22,899 nucleotides of DNA from JBJHBY01 sp050485745 (GTDB lineage Bacteria > Pseudomonadota > Gammaproteobacteria > Pseudomonadales > CAMLJR01), in assembly GCA_050485745.1 (NCBI GenBank), contig JBJHBY010000021.1, forward strand, positions 1 through 22,899, written 5' to 3'. Below the pieces are notes generated by a model. That model saw nothing but the letters and a program-made list of their open reading frames with translations, was not told the origin of the DNA and made no database searches. Every line of letters starts with the position of its first letter. Within the stretch, counting starts at the first letter, position 1. The position numbers were made by a program, and so were the translations under genes. Shown here in pieces: positions 7,568 through 15,439 of the stretch.

Positions 7568-8523
7568 CTGCCCGTTCCTGGCTCTTTGTACCCGCCGACA
7601 GCGACAGAAAAATCGAACGGGCACTCGCCAGCGAGTCCGACGTGATCATGTTTGATCTCGAAGACTCTGTGTCACAGGATCGCAAGGCGATATCCCGCGA
7701 GGGGCTCTCGCGGAGGCTGGAGGCCCGGAGACCGGAAGCTGGTGGACTGGAAGCCCGGCAACCGAATGCAGGGACGGCGTCACCCTCGCAACAATGGTGG
7801 GTGCGCATCAACCCCCTGAACACCCCGGACGCACTGCCGGACCTGTGCGCTGTCATCACCGGCGCCATCCACGGCGTATTTCTTCCCAAGCCCACCGGGG
7901 CATCGGATGTCGTGACGCTGGACCACTATCTGAGTGCGCTTGAGGCCAGAAACGGACTGGCGCCACACTCGATCCGCATCATGACGGTGGTCGAAAGTGC
8001 CCGCGGAATGCTGCGGCAGCACGAATTTCCCCGCAGCTCCCCTCGCCTTTCAGCCATGACCTGGGGTGCTGAGGATATGGCCTCGGATCTCGGCGCGAGC
8101 ACCAACCGTGACGACGGCGGCAAGCTCTTTACCGTGCACCAGATCAACCGCAGCTACTGCCTGGTGATGGCTGCCGCCGGGAACTTCCTGGCCATCGATA
8201 CACCCTGCATGGATTATCGGAATCAGGACCTCCTGGAAACAGAGTGTCGCCTTGCCCGTCGCGAAGGTTTCGTGGGCAAGATGGCCATTCACCCCGACCA
8301 GGTTGCATCGATCAACCAGGCGTTTACGCCCTCGGCCGAGGAAGTCTCCCATGCGCAACGCGTGATTCGTGCCTTTGAGGAATCCGGCGGACAAGGCGCG
8401 GTCGGGATGGACGGCCGCATGCTTGACCTGCCCCACCTCAAACAGGCGCAGAGGGTGCTCGAAAGAGCCCGCGGGATGGGCAGGGAAATAGACGGATCGG
8501 TGGGAGGGTCCGGCACTTGTTAA
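7564..8523 (+). CDS. HpcH/HpaI (CitE-like) acyl-CoA lyase
   Basis: A 319-residue TIM-barrel protein of the CitE/malyl-CoA lyase group. Visible motifs are SWLFVPADSDRKIERA at the N-terminus, IMFDLEDSV (28-36), RINPL (81-85), VFLPKP, TVVESARG with Glu144, WGAEDMASDLGA with Asp171, and GKMAIHPDQV. These cover the expected Mg-binding and substrate-carboxylate residues. The family cleaves 3-hydroxyacyl-CoAs such as malyl-, citramalyl- or methylmalyl-CoA to a 2-oxo acid plus an acyl-CoA. Residues 52-71 are a two-copy 10-residue tandem repeat (LEARRPEAGG / LEARQPNAGT) in a loop where homologues are usually shorter. It overlaps the MaoC gene by 4 nt. The C-terminal tail after about 300 is glycine-rich. 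Confidence 0.9.
   Translation: MTARSWLFVPADSDRKIERALASESDVIMFDLEDSVSQDRKAISREGLSRRLEARRPEAGGLEARQPNAGTASPSQQWWVRINPLNTPDALPDLCAVITGAIHGVFLPKPTGASDVVTLDHYLSALEARNGLAPHSIRIMTVVESARGMLRQHEFPRSSPRLSAMTWGAEDMASDLGASTNRDDGGKLFTVHQINRSYCLVMAAAGNFLAIDTPCMDYRNQDLLETECRLARREGFVGKMAIHPDQVASINQAFTPSAEEVSHAQRVIRAFEESGGQGAVGMDGRMLDLPHLKQAQRVLERARGMGREIDGSVGGSGTC
7717..7776 (+). repeat. 30-bp in-frame tandem duplication inside the CitE-like gene
   Basis: Two imperfect 30-bp units (7717-7746 and 7747-7776) encode LEARRPEAGG and LEARQPNAGT. The DNA units share CTGGA[A/G]GCCCGG and ACCG[G/A]A cores. The insert lies between the FDLEDSV strand and the RINP strand, in a loop, so the barrel could tolerate it. Confidence 0.8.
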
Positions 8524-8626
8524 CCCGGCAATGAATATTGTCGGGTTAATGCGGCACAGGGATGTGCCGACCATTGGCCGAAGGCCAACGCAAGCCCTGG
8601 AAAGACAAGGAGTTCCGCGCAACTCC
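8521..8626 (+). other. Run of four hairpins after the CitE-like gene (possible structured 3' RNA)
   Basis: Four compact stem-loops follow one another. The first is a 12-bp stem (one G-U) with loop GAAT at 8521-8548, beginning at the TAA stop. The second is CGGCACA/TGTGCCG with loop GGGA at 8552-8569. The third is TTGGCC/GGCCAA with loop GAA at 8574-8588. The fourth is GGAGTT/AACTCC with a 6-nt loop at 8609-8626. A rho-independent terminator follows at 8641. Together they could form a structured 3' UTR or a 3'-derived small RNA. The hairpins are read directly; the RNA function is inference. I recognise no known RNA family. Confidence 0.5.
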
Positions 8627-8640
8627 GCCGGTATTTCCGA

Positions 8641-8680
8641 GGCGTGCGGGGAAACAGCGAAAGCCCCCGCCCGCCTTTTT
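8641..8680 (+). terminator. Rho-independent terminator of the ligase-MaoC-CitE operon
   Basis: GGCGTGCGGGG (8641-8651) pairs with CCCCGCCCGCC (8665-8675), with one mismatch and a 13-nt loop. TTTTT follows at 8676-8680. It is oriented for the + strand operon and lies just before the convergent amidohydrolase stop at 8694. Confidence 0.8.
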
Positions 8681-8693
8681 CATGCTGATGCGA

Positions 8694-9785
8694 TCAGTTT
8701 CTGACGCCCAGATTGAACGCTTTGGCGGCATTTTCACACACAATCTTGCGACGATCCGCCTCCGGAATTCCGGCCTCGGCAAACTGGGTCACAATCTGCT
8801 TCTGCGAGTTCGGCCAGCACGTTGCGGGGTGTGGAAAGTCCGTCGACCACATCAGGCAGTCGGCGCCAAAGGTCCTGTACATATCACCCAGAGCCTGGGG
8901 CTCATACATGAACGTCGCGGCCATGTTTCTCTGGAAGTACTCGCTGGGCTTCATCTTGACCCCGGGGAACTCGTAGTGCTCCTCCATACGCAGATCCAGG
9001 AAGTGCATGAACCAGGGAATCCAGCCGAGGCCAGGCTCCACCAGAACGACCTTGAGTTTCGGGTGACGCTCCAGGGTGCCCGTCAAGATCCAGAACATGA
9101 TGGTCTCGTGCATCTGCATGGCGGGCACGGCGGTGAAGATCCCCTTCTGCGGAGTCGGATCCCGCCGGAAGGTGCTCCAGAAGTGTTCGCGAATCTCCAG
9201 ATGGTTCAGGACTGCGATTCCCGTTTCTTCCATGCGTGACCAAAGCGGCGCGTATCGCTTGTCATGCACTTCCGGCAAGCCCAGTTCACTGGGGAAGCTG
9301 GGAATCTGTACGCCACGGGCCCCTTTCTTCGCCAGACGATCAATTTCCTTGACGGAGAAATCAATGTCGAAGAGGGGAAGCTGGTAAGCACACAGCAGAC
9401 GATCGGGGTTAACCGATGCAAAGGCGGCCATCGCATCATTGAAGCCCATCAGGGCCTCTGCCCAGTCGTCGCCCATCAGTGCGGGCGTGGCCAGTTTTGC
9501 GCCACCGACTTCAGAAAAAATCACCTCGGCTTCGACCTGATCCCTGTCCATGGCCTTGAGGCGCGCCTCGGGATCAAAGTATCCCGGGTCCCGGGCAGCT
9601 TCCAGGTCAACAAAGTCCTCCATCTGCAACTGCGGCTGCCCCTGCCGAAGATTCTTCTCTTCATGCGCCTGATACTTTGCCCGGGCATCGTCCCAGACAC
9701 CCTGCAGCTTTTTCGACAGATGGGCTTTTATCGCATCATCAGAGAGATAGACATGTGAGTCCGCGGATATCAAACGTTCGGTCAT
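8694..9785 (-). CDS. Amidohydrolase family 2 (ACMSD-like) protein
   Basis: A 363-residue metal-dependent hydrolase or decarboxylase of the PF04909 type. The N-terminal strand ends in ISADSHVYL, with Asp9 and His11 in the metal-site position. Later blocks are RGVQIPSFPSELGLPEVHD, the central NHLEIREHFW, FWILTGTLERHPKLKVVLVEPGLGWIPW, and the C-terminal WSTDFPHP holding the metal-site Asp. Family members decarboxylate or hydrolyse aromatic and alicyclic acids. I chose ATG at 9785, which gives MTERLISADSH; GGAGG lies about 10 nt before it. A longer ATG start at 9833 would place that ribosome binding site inside the gene. It lies 204 bp downstream of the receptor gene on the same strand and probably shares its substrate. 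Confidence 0.9.
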   Translation of the reverse strand: MTERLISADSHVYLSDDAIKAHLSKKLQGVWDDARAKYQAHEEKNLRQGQPQLQMEDFVDLEAARDPGYFDPEARLKAMDRDQVEAEVIFSEVGGAKLATPALMGDDWAEALMGFNDAMAAFASVNPDRLLCAYQLPLFDIDFSVKEIDRLAKKGARGVQIPSFPSELGLPEVHDKRYAPLWSRMEETGIAVLNHLEIREHFWSTFRRDPTPQKGIFTAVPAMQMHETIMFWILTGTLERHPKLKVVLVEPGLGWIPWFMHFLDLRMEEHYEFPGVKMKPSEYFQRNMAATFMYEPQALGDMYRTFGADCLMWSTDFPHPATCWPNSQKQIVTQFAEAGIPEADRRKIVCENAAKAFNLGVRN

Positions 9786-9943
9786 GATCCTTGCCTCCAA
9801 TTGCTCATCAAATAATGCCCTGCCACTCAGCAACCTGGCATAGATAAAGTCTATTGGCGCCGCCGCTCGCCCTCCATATCCTTATCTACCAACCACAACA
9901 TCAAAATCTGACAGGGACAAGCCTCTGCGGCGCATCAACATCT

Positions 9944-9979
9944 CATGGATTCGGCACCCAGACGGATACCGAATCCATG
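9944..9979 (-). terminator. Hairpin 3' of the TonB-dependent receptor gene
   Basis: A perfect 11-bp inverted repeat (CATGGATTCGG at 9944-9954, CCGAATCCATG at 9969-9979) with a 14-nt loop lies 10 bp past the receptor stop. There is no T tract, so it may stabilise the message 3' end or attenuate read-through into the amidohydrolase gene and not act as a strong terminator. Confidence 0.45.
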
Positions 9980-9989
9980 CTCGCAGTGC

Positions 9990-12329
9990 TCAGTACTGGA
10001 ACTTGACATCGAGACCGTAAGTCCTGGGCTCGGCCCAGATCACCGAGCGACGGGAGTGCGGCGGCTCGCCTGTGGCCACACCAACATACTTTCGATTGGT
10101 CAGGTTCTTGCCCCACACTGCCACTTCAAACATCCCGCCCATGGCCGGGATTTCACTGAGCCTTGCGCGTGCGTTCCACAGCTTCACGCTGTCCGATACC
10201 GCGCCTTCCCGAACCGCCTGGCGCAAGTTGGCGTTATCCATCTCATCGACGTAGTCGTAACGAACATTGAACGCAAGCTCACCGAACCTGACCTGGGATA
10301 CCACATAGTCGACAGAAATATTGAACGCGTGTCTCGGAATGTAGCCCAGGGTGTACTGTTCCGTGACATCGGCACCCACACCGTCCTGGACCTTCTTGAG
10401 ATCCTTGTCCAGATGCGTGTAGTTGGCACTGATGGTCAGGTCGGGTGTAATGGCAGCCGAGATATCGAACTCCGCCCCGATAATGCGTGATTCACCCGCG
10501 TTGAGAATATTGAACAGCGAAGGCTGGGCCGGATCGACACCGACTGTCAGCTGCATGTCGTCATAGTCGTAGTAGAAAATCGCAGCGTTGGTGCGGAGAC
10601 GGTTTTCCAGCCAATCCGCCTTCATCCCCAGCTCATACGAAATGATCGTCTCCGGATCAAACCCCTGCACGAATGACTCGGCGCTCGGTGCGCGGACATT
10701 GTAGCCACCGGACTTGTACCCCTGAACCACCTTCGCGTAAGTCATCAGGTTGTGGGCCCAGTGGTAGCGCAAAGTCAACGATGGAGTGAATTCACTGAAC
10801 GTCTCACTGGATCTCGCATCAAAACCGGAAGAGCTGATCATTGTTGGAGCAAAGCTGTTGAATGGCGGAAAGGGCGCCATTGACAGCCAGTTTTCGCTGT
10901 AAAGGGACAGCTCCGCGGAGCGGCGATCACGACTGAATCGCGCCCCAAGAATGACATCCATGCGCCGATCCAGCGCATTCGGAGTCCAGGTCATTTCGCC
11001 GAAGACCGCGGTCGATACGTTCTTGGCCTTGCCATCACGACCGAACAGGCTGATCAGGTCAATACCGGGCGCGGCGCCGTTTGGTGCCGTCACCTGATGC
11101 CCGAAGGGCTTTCCGGATTTCGACGTTTCCCGGAAGTAGTAGACGCCCAGAACGTATTCTATGTCCTGACCAATCTCCCCGATCAGCTGGAACTCCTGGG
11201 AGAACTGGTCCTGCTCGGTATCCGTAAACGAAGCCGGCAACTGAAACTCACCGAAAACATCCACGGCACCGCTGTCAATCCGGAATCCATTGCCATTACC
11301 GATGATCCCATCCAGGTAGCTTTCATCCAGAGACCGCACCGCCGTGATCGATCTCAGTGTGAAGAGATCCATCTCCCAGTCGATCGAAAGGGAGTGGCCA
11401 TACTGCTTGACTTCGCTCTCCCGCAGGTCGAACCCGGGGTCAAGGCGACTCTGGAATCGGGTGTTATGGTCCACCAGGTCGGACCCGAGACCACCCGGAT
11501 TCGCGGCCAGGGATTGCGGCGGTGTGGTGTAGTAGCTGATTTCGGTCCAATCGAACGAGTAGTCAATGGCTACGTTCCTGGACGGCGTCCAGCGCAGATC
11601 GAAACGCAGGCTATGATTTTCCCGATCGCCGAAATTGTTGCTGCTGCGGGTATTCCGGATGTATCCGTCCCGCTCCGAGTAGGAATAAGAGATCTTGGCA
11701 GCCAGGTCGTCCGTTACGGGCAGATTGACCGATGTTCTCGAACTGAACAGGGAGTAATTTCCGACACTGAAGCGCTGGGTGAACTCGAACTGGTCATGCG
11801 GCCTGCGTGTCACGATGTTGATGGCGCCGCCCGTACTGTTGCGGCCATACAGGCTGCCCTGTGGCCCCTTGAGGATCTCAACACGCTCGAGATCCGCAAT
11901 ATCGAAGTCCATCCCATTGGTTCTGGCGATGTAGACACCATTCAGGTGAACCGCCACCGAAGGGTCCTGAAAAATATCCACAAAACCGTTACCGATCCCC
12001 CGGATAAACGGCGTCAGTGACTGCTGTGCCGTGAAGAAGGGTCGCAACTGCAGCGAAGGCACGCTGGTACGGAGATCGCCAATACTGAAGACACCGATGT
12101 TATCCAGATCACTGGCATCGAATACACTCAAGGAGATCGGCACATCCTGAACGAGCTCCGCCCGCTTCTGTGCCGTAACGACGATTTCCTCCAGTGCGGC
12201 AACCCGCGTCTCCTGCGCGTGGACCGCCGAGACTGAAAGCAGCATCCCGCCAACCGCGACAGCCAGAGGCCGCCTCGCCAATCCATGAGTTACCGTACGG
12301 CCCTTTCTGCACTTCTTGATCGCAACCAT
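9990..12329 (-). CDS. TonB-dependent outer-membrane receptor
   Basis: A 779-residue receptor. A basic N-terminus and hydrophobic segment (about residues 20-36) end in SAVHA-QE, a likely signal peptidase site after residue 38. The TonB box EEIVVTA is at 47-53. A plug domain follows with VPISLSVFDASDL and RVEILKGPQGSLYGRNSTGGAINIVTRRP-type sequence around 150-180. The rest alternates aromatic/polar strands typical of a 22-strand barrel and ends in YGLDVKFQY with a terminal aromatic residue. AGGA lies 7 nt before ATG 12329. It belongs to the FepA/CirA-like catabolic receptors that import substrates too large or too hydrophobic for porins. The divergent AraC-type gene is the likely regulator. No iron-uptake genes are nearby, so a carbon source is the more probable ligand. 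Confidence 0.95.
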   Translation of the reverse strand: MVAIKKCRKGRTVTHGLARRPLAVAVGGMLLSVSAVHAQETRVAALEEIVVTAQKRAELVQDVPISLSVFDASDLDNIGVFSIGDLRTSVPSLQLRPFFTAQQSLTPFIRGIGNGFVDIFQDPSVAVHLNGVYIARTNGMDFDIADLERVEILKGPQGSLYGRNSTGGAINIVTRRPHDQFEFTQRFSVGNYSLFSSRTSVNLPVTDDLAAKISYSYSERDGYIRNTRSSNNFGDRENHSLRFDLRWTPSRNVAIDYSFDWTEISYYTTPPQSLAANPGGLGSDLVDHNTRFQSRLDPGFDLRESEVKQYGHSLSIDWEMDLFTLRSITAVRSLDESYLDGIIGNGNGFRIDSGAVDVFGEFQLPASFTDTEQDQFSQEFQLIGEIGQDIEYVLGVYYFRETSKSGKPFGHQVTAPNGAAPGIDLISLFGRDGKAKNVSTAVFGEMTWTPNALDRRMDVILGARFSRDRRSAELSLYSENWLSMAPFPPFNSFAPTMISSSGFDARSSETFSEFTPSLTLRYHWAHNLMTYAKVVQGYKSGGYNVRAPSAESFVQGFDPETIISYELGMKADWLENRLRTNAAIFYYDYDDMQLTVGVDPAQPSLFNILNAGESRIIGAEFDISAAITPDLTISANYTHLDKDLKKVQDGVGADVTEQYTLGYIPRHAFNISVDYVVSQVRFGELAFNVRYDYVDEMDNANLRQAVREGAVSDSVKLWNARARLSEIPAMGGMFEVAVWGKNLTNRKYVGVATGEPPHSRRSVIWAEPRTYGLDVKFQY

Positions 12330-12827
12330 TTCCCGGTCCTCTGTATTATTGGATTAGGTATTGATGCTTCGGCAGCGTACGACGCAATCGCTGGACGATC
12401 TGAGCTGTCGATATCCTAGGAATGAGCTGCAGCGCGATACATACCGCAAAATGACAATTGCCGTGATCTGAAATGACAGGAGCTGTACCAGGGTGGTTTT
12501 CTTTATTCTTCCGGAAATTCTGCCCCCGTGAGAGCTTATGGCAACGGGCCAGGAGTTCCCGCAGGAATTCAGCCGTGATACTGATCCGGAAAATGAATAA
12601 CAGGGGTAATTTTAATGCCGCAATACGCTAACCACTCACCGGGGGTTATCCGGATACCGGGGCGACTCTCCCTCACGCGCCTTTCAAATTTCCTTGACGA
12701 TCAACACGCCCGATAGTAGCTTCGACCACGGTCACGGGCGCTTCGCCTGTCAAGGGCTCAGAAGCCGGATTAGCCGTCCCATGGCGCATCTGCAGCCGCT
12801 TTGAATCGATGGAGGCTACCGGTTTTC
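12330..12827. promoter_or_regulatory. Divergent intergenic region between receptor and AraC-type regulator
   Basis: About 500 bp without a credible gene. It must hold the promoters of both the receptor (leftward) and the regulator (rightward). It has a direct repeat AAATGACA at 12449-12456 and 12471-12478 (22-bp period) and a 10-bp palindrome TATCCGGATA at 12647-12656. I found no convincing consensus -35/-10 pair at a normal spacing for either gene, which fits activator dependence. It is more AT-rich around 12330-12360 and 12440-12640 than the flanking genes. Confidence 0.5.
12449..12478 (+). promoter_or_regulatory. Direct repeat AAATGACA, possible AraC-type half-sites
   Basis: Two identical 8-bp copies start 22 bp apart, that is about two helical turns, 120-150 bp upstream of the receptor start. 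AraC-family proteins commonly bind direct half-sites spaced about 21 bp. Binding by the adjacent regulator is inferred only. Confidence 0.35.
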
Positions 12828-13937
12828 ATGCCCCAGCATGCGGAGCTGCTGAGTCACTATTCGAAAGCGCTGGTTCAGAGCGCCCTGAATCGAGGCTATG
12901 ACCTGGCGACGGTCGAGCACGCCCTGTCACAACAGCCATCCCTTGACCAGGCTCTCTCCCGACTCCCCGATATCCGACTGCAGCCCCCACCATCCCAGGC
13001 ACAGCTGCGCGAACTTTCCTTCGACAGGGTCGACCCGAAGTATTTCACTCGCACCTATCTCAATCTCAAGCTCCTGATGCAGGATGAGTTCTTCGGGCTC
13101 ACCCGACACCGTTGCAAGCCAGGCACGTTCATCATCATGGCGGACCTCGTGCTTTCCAGTAAATCCCTGCGCGATGCGCTGCGCAAGGGCTTTCGCTACT
13201 ACAGTATGGTCACGGACGACATCCGCTTCAGGTTATCGGAGAGTAGCGATGAAGCAATCGTTGAGACCTCGCTGTCCGACCCGGAACTCGATCCGGAGAA
13301 CTTTCTCCCGGAGTGGTGGCCCCTGCTCTGGATCCGGTTTTCCAGCTGGCTGACTGGGGAGGTTGTACCCGTCAGGCGCGTCGAGTTCACGCATGAGCCC
13401 GCGGCACCCCTGCCCGCCTACCAGCAGGTCTTTTCAGCCGAAGTCGTCTTCTCTGCAGCAGGCAACACCGTGTTCTTCGATCGGCGCCATCTCGACAGAC
13501 CAGTGGTGAAGTCGGAGCACGATCTCCGCGCGCTGATCGAATCGTTCGACAACCAGATTGATCTGGCCCGGATCCCCGGGGCTGACGGCTCGCTGCGCGA
13601 CAAGGTCAGGGCGCAGATTGCCCGGCACTTTGCCCAGTCTCACCAGTTCCTGTCCATGGAGCAGGTCGCCGAGGAGCACTGCATGAGCAGCCAGACCTTG
13701 CGCCGCCGGCTGGAGCGCGAGCACAGCAGCTATCGCGCCATCAAGGAGGAAATCCGCCGCGAAGTCGTCATGAAGTGGCTGGGTGACTCGGACGTGCCGA
13801 TCAGCGAAATTGCTCGCCGCTGCGGATTCGCCGAACCGAACGGCCTGTCGCGGGCGGTCAAGGCCTGGACCGGATGCAGCCCCACGGAGTATCGCGCCCT
13901 GCACCGGGGGTCCGGGGACGGCGCCACCGGCGGCTGA
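12828..13937 (+). CDS. AraC-family transcriptional regulator (arabinose-binding-like N-domain)
   Basis: A 369-residue regulator. Residues about 1-220 form the all-helical/mixed sensor domain of the PF12625 type (VQSALNRGYDLATVEHAL..., YLNLKLLMQDEFFGL, later LPEWWPLLWIRFSSWL and FTHEPAAPLPAYQQVF). The C-terminal 100 residues carry two helix-turn-helix units: LSMEQVAEEHCMSSQTLRRR and VPISEIARRCGFAEPNGLSR, followed by KAWTGCSPTEYR. GGAGG sits 12 nt before ATG 12828; TTG 12801 is a weaker alternative. Regulators of this subtype often adjoin lipid or aromatic catabolic genes. It is divergent from the receptor and 182 bp upstream of the MFS gene, so it probably controls uptake. Confidence 0.92.
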   Translation: MPQHAELLSHYSKALVQSALNRGYDLATVEHALSQQPSLDQALSRLPDIRLQPPPSQAQLRELSFDRVDPKYFTRTYLNLKLLMQDEFFGLTRHRCKPGTFIIMADLVLSSKSLRDALRKGFRYYSMVTDDIRFRLSESSDEAIVETSLSDPELDPENFLPEWWPLLWIRFSSWLTGEVVPVRRVEFTHEPAAPLPAYQQVFSAEVVFSAAGNTVFFDRRHLDRPVVKSEHDLRALIESFDNQIDLARIPGADGSLRDKVRAQIARHFAQSHQFLSMEQVAEEHCMSSQTLRRRLEREHSSYRAIKEEIRREVVMKWLGDSDVPISEIARRCGFAEPNGLSRAVKAWTGCSPTEYRALHRGSGDGATGG

Positions 13938-14119
13938 TGCGCCAGAGGCGTTGGCATCTGTCACTTTCCGGTCAGTTGACTGTCGTTTCGGGAGATGGCC
14001 ATGGCGCCACCATGCAGGTAGCGTCAGTACTTCAGATAGTGAGCTCGCGCACGACCATCCTGCAACCTCCGGCCCCATAGCCTCCGGAGTTCGATCGTTC
14101 ATTTTCAGGGCGAGGTAGC

Positions 14120-15421
14120 ATGACAGCCCCGTTGACGCCATCACCGGCCACGAAACCCCGTATTTTCTATGGCTGGTGGGTTGTCGCCGCCGTCTTCGTG
14201 GCTGAAATGTTCGCCATCGGCAGCACCTCTTACGCCTTTGGCCTGTTCGTGGTTCCCGCCGGCGAAGAGTTTGGCCTCAACCGGGCCACGGCAAACACCG
14301 GGCTGATTCTTCTTTTGCTCGGCATGGGGCTTTCCGCGCCCCTGATTGGCCGTTTGCTCGATGTCTTTCCCGTGCGCAATGTGCTCGTCTGCGGTGCGCT
14401 CTGCATGAGCGCGGGTTTTCTGGTGCTCGCGACGGCCACGGAGCTCTGGATCATGGCGGCGGCGTTGCTCCTCCTGGTCGGCCCGGGTGCCGGCGCCATC
14501 GGCCCGCTGTCCGCGGCGACGGTGGTATCGCGCTGGTTCAACCGTCATCGCGGCAAGGCGCTTGGCGTGACGGCCGTCGCAACGTCCCTTGGCGGTTCGG
14601 TGCTCGTTCCGGTGATGGCCTTCAACCTGGAGATGTTCGGCTGGCGCACCACGCTGATGATCCAGGCAGCGCTGATTGCCACTGTCGTCAGCCTGATTGC
14701 CTGGACCATGGTGCGTGACCGACCGGAGCACCTGGGCCTGCTGGCCGACGGTGACGACGAGCCCAGTGAGGCCGCCAGCAGCGCGCGGGAAACCGCGGTA
14801 TGGCGCTACGCCCAGCTGGTCCGCAACCGGGACTTCTGGTGTATCAGCCTGGCGGTCGGCCTGACCTTTGCCGTGAGCCAGGCCATTCTGGTCTCGCTCG
14901 TCCCCTATGCAACGGATATCGGCATCGGCACCCGGCAGGCGGCGATGCTCATCTCGGTGCTGGCATTCTCCTCGATCCTTGGCAAGCTCACCTTCGGTGC
15001 CATTGCCGACAAGGTCGACAAGCGCTGGCTGCTGCTGGTGATCATCTGCTTCATCCTGCTGCAGCTCGCGGTGCTTCTGGTGCAGCCCGGATTCTGGGTT
15101 CTGCTGGTGATACTGAGCGTTGCCGGCTTCGCGACAGGGGGGGAGCTGCCGGTGTGGGCCGCCCTGGTGGCGGACCGCTTCGGCTCGGTGTCCTACGGTT
15201 CCGTGATGGGTGCGATGAACCTGCTCAATGTGATGGCCAACCTCATCGCACTGCGCTACGTGGGCGAGGCCTTCGACCGCACCGGCGACTACCGGTTTGC
15301 GTTTACGTCCTTTCTGGCGGTGGTTATCGTCGCCATCATCGCGACCCTGCTGATCAGCCAGCCCCGGGCGGCGTCGACGGGTGAAAGCCCGGCTCAGCCC
15401 GCTCCGGCTGACCCGCACTGA
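14120..15421 (+). CDS. MFS transporter (monocarboxylate/OFA-type)
   Basis: A 433-residue membrane protein with about 12 hydrophobic segments. It begins with RIFYGWWVVAAVFVAEM, a hallmark of the MCT/oxalate-formate antiporter-like branch of MFS. A charged central loop (about 205-235, DRPEHLGLLADGDDEPSEAASS) separates the two six-helix halves. The loop after TM2 carries the usual basic motif (GRLLDVFPVRNV), and GAIADKVDKRW repeats it in the second half. It is probably an inner-membrane importer of a carboxylic acid. GAGG lies 4 nt before the ATG at 14120. The 182-bp gap to the upstream regulator gene has no clear terminator or promoter, so co-transcription is possible. Confidence 0.92.
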   Translation: MTAPLTPSPATKPRIFYGWWVVAAVFVAEMFAIGSTSYAFGLFVVPAGEEFGLNRATANTGLILLLLGMGLSAPLIGRLLDVFPVRNVLVCGALCMSAGFLVLATATELWIMAAALLLLVGPGAGAIGPLSAATVVSRWFNRHRGKALGVTAVATSLGGSVLVPVMAFNLEMFGWRTTLMIQAALIATVVSLIAWTMVRDRPEHLGLLADGDDEPSEAASSARETAVWRYAQLVRNRDFWCISLAVGLTFAVSQAILVSLVPYATDIGIGTRQAAMLISVLAFSSILGKLTFGAIADKVDKRWLLLVIICFILLQLAVLLVQPGFWVLLVILSVAGFATGGELPVWAALVADRFGSVSYGSVMGAMNLLNVMANLIALRYVGEAFDRTGDYRFAFTSFLAVVIVAIIATLLISQPRAASTGESPAQPAPADPH

Positions 15422-15439
15422 GCCCAAACGGGCTCAGTG
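15416..15439. terminator. Bidirectional hairpin spanning two convergent stop codons
   Basis: A perfect 10-bp stem CACTGAGCCC / GGGCTCAGTG with an AAAC loop. The left arm contains the MFS stop (15419-15421) and the right arm contains the mmsB stop (15434-15436 read on the minus strand). There is no long T tract on either side, so termination strength is uncertain. Confidence 0.6.

Noticed and set aside
13938..14119. Small gene between the AraC regulator and the MFS transporter
   Set aside because: Short open frames here lack ribosome binding sites and show no recognisable protein; I see only ordinary leader sequence.
14141..15427. 428-codon minus-strand open frame opposite the MFS gene
   Set aside because: Antisense of a clear 12-helix transporter; the product is Gln/His/Arg-rich and has no recognisable fold.
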